64,000 bases of DNA from Isoetes taiwanensis (lineage: Eukaryota > Streptophyta > Lycopodiopsida > Isoetales > Isoetaceae): NCBI GenBank assembly GCA_021234155.1, contig JAJEKV010000028.1, positions 13,096,134 to 13,160,133 on the forward strand. The letters are read 5' to 3'. Made by a program: the position numbers and the translations under genes. Positions 1 through 8,628 of the stretch are shown in pieces; within the stretch, counting starts at the first letter, position 1; each line of letters opens with the position of its first letter. The notes beneath the pieces are model-generated. The model saw only the letters and a program-made list of their open reading frames with translations, searched no databases and had not been told where the DNA came from.

Positions 1-960
1 GATTTGTACCTGCTGGTTAGGTTGTCTCCTCCGTCTCTTGGGTCCTATCCATTCGAGTCTCTCACTCCTTGGCTGACATTTCATGACATTCGCTTGAGCT
101 GCTGGGCTGCAAGGTCGTGGTGATCTTCCCTCTCTTGGGTCTGCCTTTTCGGTCTCCTCTCCTTATCTGTCTGTACATCGGCTGGGACCTTGATGTCTTC
201 AAGGAGTTGCGTCTCTAGCTCTTCTGTGGCTCTGGCCCCGTCCTTCGAAAGTAACGCTCGTATATTCTAGAGTCTAAGGGTCTACTTGAAGGGCTCTCCT
301 ACAACATTTTGGGCTCTATAAGCAAGCAAGATGGCTCGAACAGCATTACTGGAGACATATCTATAATCTCCAAGTCTATGGACATTAGGACGTGTGGTAT
401 GGCATGACATGAGGGTTGTTTTGCAAGACCTCCATGATGTTTGAGGCATACTCTAAGGTCCAATCTCTACACATGGAGTGACTTGGGCAGCTCTAGACTC
501 TAGCTCCTTTCTAGATACCTTGACAATAGGGAGTGTCAATGTGGCAGCTATATAAGTCAAACTCTATTAGAAGGACACAGAATTAGGTCAAGGTTTATGC
601 CTTTGGCATGAGCAGAGGTGATGTACCAACAGTTGGACTTGGGTTGTTATGCTGAGGTCTAGATGACTATAACAAAGGGGTGTTCTTGGGCACTTCTATC
701 TAGGAGTAAAGCATCAGCTTCGAGCCGAGAGCAATACCTGCAAGGTACTAATGGGGTATGCTTCTATTTACAAACAAACCACAGTTTGGAAAAACAATTC
801 AAGGGTTTGAGCAATTTTGGTCATTTTGAACTAGGGTTTGAGATTTCTAGCCTAATTTGATGTCGTAAATGGATTCTAGGCTGTCTAACGGTCCTATTGC
901 AATGAATTTCAGGCGATTTGGAGCTCTGTAGCTCAAGTTATGGAGGTTCAAAGTTTGGAG
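1..960 (-). repeat. inverted copy of R1 internal segment 6535-7390
   Basis: The segment matches 6535-7390 in reverse complement over most of its length. Examples are the block near 540-760 against 6740-6960 and the block near 120-300 against 7180-7380. It is the homologous internal region of two oppositely oriented elements, so the window holds an inverted repeat of roughly 0.85 kb with about 5.6 kb between the arms. Read-through transcription could produce double-stranded RNA; that part is inference. Confidence 0.75.
81..266 (-). pseudogene. short retrotransposon ORF fragment
   Basis: An open frame of about 60 codons lies on the minus strand, with the motif RATEELETQLLEDIKVPADV followed by a basic stretch (KERRPKRQTQ). 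The same stretch recurs in R1 near 7265-7375 on the plus strand, where it is interrupted by stops. Conservation between two copies suggests ancestral coding sequence, probably part of a gag-like or leader ORF. I do not recognise a domain. It lies about 0.8 kb downstream of the H3-like ORF in element orientation. Confidence 0.35.
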
Positions 961-1072
961 GTCTCACACAGATAGGGAACAAAAGATGGAACTTACTAAC
1001 TCAACTTAATTAAGTAAGATTACCCACGTTACTTAGTCTAAAACTAAAAAAATTTCCATCATTTACAAAATT

Positions 1073-1537
1073 TTACTGTGGATATCCCTTGATGCAGCTG
1101 GCAAGCTGCATGTCCTTCTTCATTAGTGTCACCGTCTTCGCATGAACTGTGCAGGCTGTTGAGTCTTCAAAATGTTGGGCCAGCTTCTGCTCTGCTGCTT
1201 CTTGAACCTTGGTCTCCTGCTCTCGTTCTGCCCTCTCCTCTTCTTGTATCTCCCGCTCTATCTTCTCGTACGCTTCTTGGGTCTCTTCATCCATTGAATC
1301 CGGAGATCCAATGTCCTCTTCCTCTAGTGCTTTCGTTGATCTCTGGGATCCCTACTCCTGGGCTGGCTGGTTGGCTGCCGTTCCTTGATGACTACTTTGA
1401 CGTTCGGGGTCTTCTTCGTCTCTCGCTTGGGCTCCTCCGCGCCTTTGCCCTTCCGCTCCTTGTTTTCTTCGGCCTCCTTGGCCTCTGGCTGTTTCGCCTT
1501 GCCGAGGAAGTCGAGCGGTCTGTTTGGTGCGCGCCAT
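1073..1537 (-). pseudogene. histone H3-like ORF carried by retrotransposon L0
   Basis: The minus-strand ORF begins ATG GCG CGC ACC and encodes MARTKQTAR, identical to the first nine residues of histone H3, including the K4 context. After one in-frame TAG (1352-1354), the same frame runs through an acidic, coiled-coil-like stretch (EKIEREIQEEERAEREQE). It ends with residues that align to the H3 C-terminus: QEAAE, then HFEDSTACTVHAK, then KKDMQLASCIKG. The family has [20 protein letters not shown] at this place, followed by KDIQLA. The H3 core between tail and C-terminus is replaced by a basic/acidic linker. A different frame across 1365-1510 gives a lysine/glutamate-rich reading, so a pair of frameshifts is also possible. 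Length is 154 codons against 136 in H3. It sits about 0.68 kb downstream of the PBS. Sequence identity to H3 is direct observation; function is unknown. Confidence 0.8.
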
Positions 1538-1828
1538 GTCGATCGGAGGTCGGGCGCCCTAAAATCGCTTCGAATTGCGGAGCAAATTTCTAAACAGGGA
1601 ATCTACAAATGAGGGGTGGGGTCCTAGGTCTATTTATAGATGGCCAATTCTGAGTCAAATTACAAGCTACCCTTTTGGATGGGCTAAAACACTTATTATC
1701 CTATTACATGGCTTAATTTAGACCTTTCTAACCTCATGGTTCTAAGTCTAAGGCTTGGCCCATTAATATTATCTAACATTATTAAAGCTTAGATCTAATT
1801 AAGAATCATGTTTTAAACATAAACGATG

Positions 1829-1895
1829 CCCGCCCTCAGTGGTTGGCACGCTGGGGTTCAACCACGTGGGTGGGAGGTTCAATTCCCGCTACTTT
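1829..1895 (+). repeat. tRNA-like SINE head or tRNA-derived relic
   Basis: An A-box-like motif (CTCAGTGGTTGG, 1835-1846) and a perfect B-box (GGTTCAATTCC, 1876-1886) are spaced as in a tRNA gene. The 5' part (GCCCGCCCTCAGTGG) and the absence of a clean cloverleaf fit a tRNA-derived SINE head rather than a working tRNA. A short A/T-rich tail follows (TTTGATAATTCTTTTAAG). I cannot define the SINE 3' end or its target duplication. Confidence 0.5.
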
Positions 1896-1984
1896 GATAA
1901 TTCTTTTAAGATGAGGTTCAAATAGATTGAAAAGCTAGACTAATCTAGCTAATTCATAGCTTAAAATTTGAGTTACCATGTTAT

Positions 1985-2143
1985 TTTTCTGGAATTTATG
2001 ACTTTTCAAGGTGTTTTAGGATCATTTTCTGGAATTTATGACTTTTCAAGGTGATCCATGTTACTTTTCTGGAATTTATGACTTTTCAAGGTGTTTTAGG
2101 ATCATTTTCTGGAATTTATGACTTTTCAAGGTGTTTTAGGATC
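1985..2143 (+). repeat. tandem repeat, ~40-bp unit, four copies
   Basis: Four copies of a unit containing TCTGGAATTTATGACTTTTC and then AAGGTGTTTTAGGATCA lie head to tail. The first and third are preceded by ATGTTA-type variants, which gives a two-unit higher-order period of about 70 bp. The array lies in the leader of L0 close to its PBS. Confidence 0.9.
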
Positions 2144-2202
2144 AATGTCTCACAGGTCTCCAAGAACATTGGTCTGATACCACTCTGATCTCCAAGAACA
2201 TT

Positions 2203-2214
2203 GCTCTGATACCA
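2203..2214 (-). other. primer binding site of L0 (tRNA-Met)
   Basis: The minus strand reads TGGTATCAGAGC, complementary to the 3' end of plant initiator tRNA-Met, one base from the LTR end (CGTCACA). A second, slightly altered copy (TGGTATCAGACC) lies at 2171-2182 through a ~32-bp local duplication. Confidence 0.85.
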
Positions 2215-2215
2215 C

Positions 2216-2926
2216 TGTGACGTCCCCTACTCATATACGATGCCCGCGCTGTATACAAACAGGAGTTCATCCCCCGTACCAGCTCATACTGATACAGGGC
2301 CCTCCACATATCACTGTGACCGTCTAGAGTCCACAGTGGGAAGAGTGAAGGGGTCATTTTACCCCGTCTCCCTCAGGGCCTACCTAGCTGCGGAAGCGTA
2401 AACATACACGTCAGTAACATAACATCATATATCCACCTCGAAGGGTGGCACATCAACATCTGCATAGACAAAGATCAGCACAATACAAAGGAAGTTCCTA
2501 CCCAAGGCTCAGACTCCAGGGGATGACTGACAAGCTTGGGTCTCTAGAGTTCAGTGCAGACAGAATCATGACAATGGATTAACATGGCTTAGGGTTGTCC
2601 ACTCCAACCGCTCCTCCTGTGCACACTTTGCAGAGTAGGTTGAAAAGTGTTGGGACCTGACTGTAGCCCGCCGGATGCATAGCCAAAGGGGCTATTCCTG
2701 GGTTGCATCTCCCCAGTTCCGATGGGGCAGGTAGGGATCACTCCCACCAGAGATCTCCATGCTGACCCAAGGTGACTAGAGGGCCACTGCCCTTATTCGA
2801 CTTAACCCACTGGAAGGTGAACTCCACCCCACAGGTGTCGAGCCCATGCCTTACCCACACTCAGTGGCAAACCATTAGACCTAGTCACTCTGATCCCCGG
2901 TAGGCCTTACACACCAGAGGGATCGG
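2216..2926 (-). repeat. LTR fragment of L0 (minus strand)
   Basis: On the minus strand the LTR ends GGGGACGTCACA next to the PBS. The segment matches 56525-57250 closely and, more distantly, the R1 LTR. Its other end is missing: homology stops near 2926 (GGGATCGG) where an R1-type internal fragment begins. Confidence 0.75.
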
Positions 2927-3644
2927 ACAATGCATGCCTACCGACCACGATCTCAGAGCTTCGAAGATATTCAAGAATGCCCGACTGCAACAGCCAGGTG
3001 ATCCTACTCAAGCGATCAACGGCACCGCACAACGACAACCTTGCAATGACACACCGCATGTAGGGACGTTGAGCGGTCACCGCATTCCTCACGACGAATA
3101 TACACATTAAGGAGGAGCATCTTTCTCAAGGGATCACATCGACGAACATTCTTCGCAACTGGCATGACGAGCTCGGATCAGACATGAAGCTCAACAATAG
3201 TAGCAGCATCTCAAGGAATCCCGGAGTCAACCAGAACGAAGAAGATGCAGCAAAACCGAAGAATCAAACGCGATAGGAGGAGGGGAAACCCTAAAGGAGT
3301 ATAAACATTTAGGTAGATCTTCGTAGTTGTTTTGGAAAAGTGGATGAATTAAAATCCCAATGTAAATGCGTATATGTCTATTGTATATCTCGGCGTTCCA
3401 CGAGATATAGTGGAGAAACATGAGTTCTGATCGGGTTTTACTGGATTTAACTTTCCGATCGGGAAGCTCATTCACGCCGACTACCAAATGAGGAAGCAAG
3501 GAAGCACAACTATAACCCAAGATCCAAATGGAAGACCAAGTACGAGGGAGAAATGACCAGAGGCCAAGACACTTAGGAAGTGCCCTCAAGTAGAAGACCG
3601 CTTCGTCTACCCAATGTCGGAACAAGAGACAACACCCGGTCATG
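2927..3644 (+). mobile_element. internal fragment of an R1-family copy, left half
   Basis: The sequence matches R1 internal positions about 8281-9003 at high identity on the same strand and is continued at 15012-15695. The two halves were one sequence before R1 inserted at TCATG. No intact ORF is present. Confidence 0.85.
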
Positions 3645-5192
3645 TGTGGCGTTCCAAAGATAACATACGGTATGAATCGTATATTATAATCGACCGTCAC
3701 TAGTACATGTCGATTTCAGGCGACATGTACGGCGGCAAATAAAGGAAGGGTAGTACCCTAGGGTGCGACCTTGTGAACCATTATATTGCACATGTTAAAG
3801 CAACATGTGAATATAATCCCTTTTGCCACGTGGCAATGACCCATTGACCAAAGGGACCAGCCCTAAATTCGTGGGGATAAAGGGGCATAAACCCTAAAAG
3901 GGAAACCCTTTGGGTTCTCGGCCCACGAGTCTCGGATTGGAGCAGCAGAGGATGCATTTCGCTGAGCGGGGAGCATAGAAGTCGGATCTCGGGGTGCGGC
4001 TTCGATCCAAGATCGCGGACTTCGAGATCAGCGGTATGGGCGCTTTGAGGAGGAGTGGGGAGCGGCCAAGATGCGGGTGGGTGGTTGATTCAATAGGTAG
4101 ATCCGAGTTATCAGGCCTCTTTCCAGTGGGTTTAGCATCCATTCTTATCTATAGATGACCCCTACGCCTAAGAATGATAGACACTAACAAAGGAACCTAA
4201 CCATGTATGATTAGGTAGATTAGAATAGATGTATTCTATTATTTTCAGTTACTGTTGTGATGATGTTTTGACATTCTATGTGCCACTCTTGTGTATTGGG
4301 AAGGGGGTAGAGGCCCGAGCCCAAGTAGTTGTATGATCTAGTTTTAGCCCATTAATTCCCAATTAATGCGGCACGTGCATAAGAGCCCTTCGGCGTGGGT
4401 GGCGGAGCTAGACCCGGTGACAAGGGAGGGCTTGTCTAATCCACGGTTGATCTGGCGGGCGGCGGCCCGGGGAACACCGTGAGCTAGGCCTAATACCCCG
4501 CACTGCGTGAGGCGGGGTATGGGCTCGACACTCGATGGGGTGATCGTCATCTTCGGTGAGTTCAAGTCGATATCTGGCGGTGGCTCTCTAGCTCGCCCGT
4601 GATTAGCATGAACCTTCCGGAGGAGAGAGATCTCCTCTGCCTCATTGGGGCTGGGGAGATGCAACCCGAAAGCAGTAGCCCCTCGGCTATTCACCCGAGG
4701 TTACGGTCAGGGCTCCAATACTTTTTGACCTATCGCAAAGTATGCGAGGGGGCGGATGGAGTGGACTACCCAGCGACCATGTTCTATACCCACCAAATCC
4801 ATTTGCCATGAATTACATGCTGCATTGCTATCACGGAGACCCCAAGCCGTCAGTCTTTCCCCATGAGTGCGAGCACGGGTAGGATTTCCCCATGTTATGT
4901 TGATGTCTTGATGTGTTGTTGCGGCCTCTTGTGATATGGTGGACCACCCTTCGAGGTGGGTATGTTATTGTTGATTGATGTCATGTGCTCATGTTTTGTT
5001 TACGCTTCGCGACTAGGTCGATCCAGGGAGGCGGGATGAATGACACGTCCATTCTTCCCCGTCGGGTTCTTGGCCACCATCAAGGGCCCGATGTTAGGTG
5101 GGCGGCCTCATGTCGTGGCGGATCTTTGGTTTGAGGGATGATCTCCAGTTTGTATACGATCGGGGCATCGTATATGAGCTGGGGCCGTCACA
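3645..5192 (+). repeat. R1 5' LTR
   Basis: This 1548-bp LTR has TG...CA ends and aligns along its whole length with 13466-15006. Related, more divergent LTRs lie at 37150-38734 and 56525-57682 on the minus strand and at 2216-2926. Confidence 0.92.
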
Positions 5193-5193
5193 A

Positions 5194-5205
5194 TGGTATC
5201 AGAGC
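5194..5205 (+). other. R1 primer binding site (tRNA-Met)
   Basis: TGGTATCAGAGC lies one base after the LTR end. It is complementary to initiator tRNA-Met, the usual primer of many plant LTR retrotransposons. Confidence 0.93.
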
Positions 5206-5422
5206 TCTGATCTTGGCAGACCAGGATCGAGCACTGACCGAAACCCTATAGGAACTAACTCATCTAGACATTCAGTCTTGGAGGTAAAAGCCCAAGCACA
5301 AACCTCGAGTAGCGGGAAATTTTTTTTTCCTGGGGTAGAGCTAGTAATTATCTAAGATTAGGATAATTAGAGAACATAGGCACTTAAGAGATCCTACTAA
5401 ATTTCAGGCACTCTTGGCCAAT

Positions 5423-5493
5423 GACTCCAAGAGTGCGCCAGGAGCATGTTAGGTTCAGACCTAATGGCCTTCTCGCACACTCTTAGAGTAGTC
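5423..5493 (+). repeat. R1 hairpin repeat unit 1
   Basis: This is the first of five ~70-bp imperfect palindromes in the R1 leader. The outer arm GACTCCAAGAGTGCGC faces a near-complementary GCACACTCTTAGAG; the inner arm is TTAGGT/ACCTAA in the better copies. Confidence 0.85.
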
Positions 5494-5636
5494 ACCCCAT
5501 ATGAACCCTAGAACTTGGCCTTAGGAACTCCAAATGGTAAAATAAAAGATGAAATCCCAATCAAAAAGCTCGAAATAGCTAGAATTATATGTTAAAACAT
5601 CGAAAAACATTAAGTACAAGTCACTTTTGGAACAAT

Positions 5637-5704
5637 GACTCCAAGAGTGCGCCAGAGTATAGTTAGGTCCCGACCTAACCCCCTCCTCGCGCACTCTTAG
5701 AGTC
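5637..5704 (+). repeat. R1 hairpin repeat unit 2
   Basis: This is the best-formed copy. The outer 16-bp stem GACTCCAAGAGTGCGC pairs with GCGCACTCTTAGAGTC with one mismatch, and the inner 6-bp stem is TTAGGT/ACCTAA. The pairing extends outward through TCACTTTT and AAAAGTGA. Confidence 0.88.
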
Positions 5705-5849
5705 GTCCCTAAAAGTGACCTCAAAAATTGATCATAAAATACTCAAAGGGTAAAAGTAATAATAGAATGTTGCTCAAAATACTTGAATTAGTGGGAAACG
5801 CATGTTAAATTGTGTAAATTGCATAAGTTTAGATCAGAAAGGGACAACA

Positions 5850-5915
5850 CCTCTAAGGGTGCGCCAGGGCATAGTTAGGTCTGGACCTAACACCCTCCTC
5901 GCGCATGCTTAGAGG
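5850..5915 (+). repeat. R1 hairpin repeat unit 3
   Basis: This divergent copy has CCTCTAAGGGTGCGCC on the left and GCGCATGCTTAGAGG on the right, with the inner TTAGGT/ACCTAA stem preserved. Confidence 0.8.
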
Positions 5916-6004
5916 GGTTCGAGAGAAAATAGTTGAAGAAGACCTAGCTTCGATTCGAGATATGGAGGATTTCATCAACAAACCAAGAAATTAAGCAAGG
6001 CAGA

Positions 6005-6110
6005 GATGGAGGTCGTGCAACACTTTGAAGACTCATTGGCGTGCACGCTCCACGCAAAAGACACCGAAAGACATGAGACTGGCGAAGTACATCAAGAGGA
6101 CAGATAAATA
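6005..6110 (+). pseudogene. histone H3 C-terminal relic in R1
   Basis: The plus strand encodes QHFEDSLACTLHAK; after a one-base frame change it encodes PKDMRLAKYIKRTDK and then a stop. This corresponds to the H3 C-terminal segment ([13 protein letters not shown], then PKDIQLARRIRG) and to the H3-like ORF of L0, with which it shares HFEDS, AC and HAK. No N-terminal MARTKQTAR is visible upstream. The relic lies between hairpin units 3 and 4, where the regular spacing of hairpins skips one position. It shows that the H3-derived sequence is a shared component of this retrotransposon group, here decayed. Confidence 0.72.
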
Positions 6111-6251
6111 GAACACAAGCTGCTTTTTGTAACTAACAGGTTTATATGTGATGTATGAAAATTTTGAATAATAAAGATATATAGTCGTTTAAAAATGTGT
6201 ATTCATTAGGTACAGTATTAGATCTAGAGCAAATGCGATATTTTGACCAAC

Positions 6252-6319
6252 GACTTCAAGAGTGCGCCAGAGCATAGTTAGGTCCCAACCTAACCCCCTC
6301 CTCGCGCACTCTCAGAGTC
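6252..6319 (+). repeat. R1 hairpin repeat unit 4
   Basis: CGACTTCAAGAGTGCGCC pairs with GCGCACTCTCAGAGTC, and the inner TTAGGT/ACCTAA stem is intact. Confidence 0.85.
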
Positions 6320-6461
6320 ATCCAGCCAACTGGGGCCTTGATTAGCCCTACTTGCTCCAAACGTAGTAATAAACAAAGAAACTTGCATTTAGGAAGAAAA
6401 CTAATAGGAATTTACCCCTCCCAGCAGATTCTTGGCATCCATTAGACAAAGATAGGCCAAT

Positions 6462-6530
6462 GACTCCAAGAGTGCGCCAGAGACCACTTAGGTCCCAACC
6501 TAACACCCCCCTCGCGCACTCTTAGAGGCG
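6462..6530 (+). repeat. R1 hairpin repeat unit 5
   Basis: GACTCCAAGAGTGCGC pairs with GCGCACTCTTAGAG, and the inner TTAGGT/ACCTAA stem is intact. The unit abuts the segment shared with L0. Confidence 0.85.
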
Positions 6531-6534
6531 TCCG

Positions 6535-7390
6535 ATTTTTCAAACCCCATAACTTGAGCTACAGAGCTCCAAATCGCTTGAAATTTGTTGCAATAGGACC
6601 GTTAGACAGCCTAGAATCCATTTATGACCTCAAATTAGGCTAGAAATGTCAAACTGTAGCTCAAAATGACCAAAATTGCTCAAACCCTTGAATTGTTTTT
6701 CCAAACTATGGTTTGTTTGTAAATAGAAGCATACCCCATTAGTACCTCACAAGTATTGCTCTCGGCCCAAAGCTGATGCCTTACTCCAAGGTAGAAGTGC
6801 CCAAGAACACCCCTTTGTTATAATCATCTAAACCTCAGCATAGCAACCGAAGTCCAACTGTTTGTACCTCTGCTCATGCCAAAAGCATAAACATTGACCT
6901 AATTTTGTGTCCTTCTAATAGAGTTTGACCTATACAGCCGCCACATTCACACTCCCTATTGCCAGGATACCTAGAAAGGAGCTAGAGTCTAGAGCTGCCC
7001 AAGTCACTCTGTGTGTAGAGACTGGACTCCCCCAAACCAACTTTGATAGGACCTTAGAGTATGCCTCAAACATCATGGAGGTTTGAAAAACAACCCTCAC
7101 ATCATACCATACCACACGTCCTAATGTCCATAGACTTGGAGATTATAGATATGTCTCCATAATCGCTGCTTGAGCCATCTTGCTTGCTTATAGAGCCCAA
7201 AATATTGTAGGAGAGCCCTTCAAGTGGACCCTTAGACTCTAGAATATACGAGTGTTGCTTTCGAGGTACAGGGCCAGAGCCACAGAAGAGCTAGAGGCGC
7301 AACTTCTTGAAGACATCAAGTTCCCAGCCGATGTACAGATAGATAAGGAGAGGAGACCGAAAAGGTAGACCCAAGAGAGGAAAGCACAAC
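6535..7390 (+). repeat. R1 internal segment shared (inverted) with 1-960
   Basis: This matches the reverse complement of 1-960, with small indels and substitutions. It carries a decayed version of the short ORF seen at 81-266. Confidence 0.75.
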
Positions 7391-8091
7391 GACAAACACC
7401 TCAACTGACAAACGAGTAGAACAGGACACCACAGGCCTATCATCAATCTTAGTCAAATGGGAAGAATAATTGGTAACCAAGCGGCATCAAGAATCTTCTA
7501 GATGTCAACCTCCCGGCTACCACGTCCACGAGCTCACATCGGAAAAGAGGATCTCGGCGCCTTCACCATTTCGGCGCACATGAGTTTCAAATGGAAGAAT
7601 GCAAGGCAGCAAAATACGAGTGCGGGGAAGGCGTTAGAGCGGCAATGCCACATTAGCATCACGAGCTAGGGCGAGGGCATAATCTTCCATCGAGGAGAGA
7701 AGTCATGGCGACCACGGGGCGTATAGAAACCGGGAGGAAGACAACCACGACCTTGCGGTCCAGCGAAGCTCAAGCGAATGTCATGCAAGCGTCAACAAAA
7801 AAAGCAACCAAGCTAGGCAACCACAAAGCACCTAAGGCTGACCCGGACGAGCTTTCCGGCTCCTTGCACCCGTGAGAGAAAGAACTTTCATCGGTTCCAA
7901 AAGGTAGGAGACCATGAGGGGGAGGAGACGCATATCAGGGAACATCTCCGACTCGAAGGCCTATATCAGCATTAGGGGCAAGATCAAGGAGGAGAATATT
8001 CCGCTCAAACAAGAATTCCGGACCTAGAAACACCTAGAAAGCAAAGGAAGGACGACTTTACTACGTCCGCCCAAGGAGTGCGAGACTTCGA

Positions 8092-8628
8092 ATGGATAGG
8101 ATCCAAGGGGGCGGAGGAGGCGACCTAGCCAGCAGGTACAAATCACGCCAAAGGCAACGAGAGGAAGCTAGGGTAGGTGCAATGGAGATGACCACACTTC
8201 CAAGCACAGGAGAGGCACCTCGGAATGAAGCAAAGCCCAATCAACAGGGGCGCACTCAGGAATTCAACCTACGGAGGAATGACAATGCCTGCCTACCAAC
8301 CACGATCTCAGAGCCTCGAAGACATTCAAGAACGTCCAACTGCAACAGCCAGGTGATCAACCGATCAATGGCACCGCACATCGGCAACCTTGCAACGAGA
8401 CAATCAGCATCTGGGGGCGTTGAGCGGTCACCGCATTCCTTACGGCGGACATACACATTAAGGAGGAGCATCTTTTTCAAGGGATCGCATCGACGAACAC
8501 TCTTCGCAACTTGGGGTGACGAGCTCGGATCAGACATGAAGCTCAACAATAGTAGCAGCATCTCAAGGAATCTCAGAGTCAACCAGAACGAAGAAGATGT
8601 AGCAAAACCGGAGGATCAAATGCGATAG
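8092..8628 (+). pseudogene. R1 internal ORF, unidentified
   Basis: This 178-codon frame starts MDRIQGGGGG and is rich in Arg, Ser and Asn. It has no family motif that I recognise. Its 3' half overlaps sequence repeated at 2927-3280, where the frame is altered by indels, which argues against strong constraint. It may be a remnant of a gag-like ORF or a chance frame in GC-rich sequence. Confidence 0.25.

Larger units (their letters stand above)
1..2926 (-). mobile_element. L0: truncated minus-strand LTR retrotransposon
   Basis: Read on the minus strand, this holds an LTR fragment (2926 to 2216), a PBS complementary to initiator tRNA-Met (2214 to 2203), a leader, a histone H3-like ORF (1537 to 1073) and an internal segment (about 960 to 1). 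That internal segment matches the plus-strand R1 segment 6535-7390 in reverse complement. L0 and R1 are therefore related elements in opposite orientation. The LTR is cut at about 2926, where it abuts a fragment of an R1-family internal region. The internal part runs off the left window edge. No pol motifs are visible. Membership in one LTR family is inferred from shared LTR blocks such as the segment near 2690-2900 compared with 4500-4680. Confidence 0.7.

Noticed and set aside
1126-1612. Plus-strand frames over the H3-like ORF
   Set aside because: They are complementary shadows. The minus strand has the H3 similarity.
5194-5205. tRNA-Met gene fragment
   Set aside because: It is the 12-nt complement of the tRNA 3' end next to an LTR, i.e. 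a primer binding site.
8092-8628. R1 ORF as a functional gag
   Set aside because: No capsid or zinc-knuckle motif, and the frame is not kept in the duplicated copy at 2927-3280.
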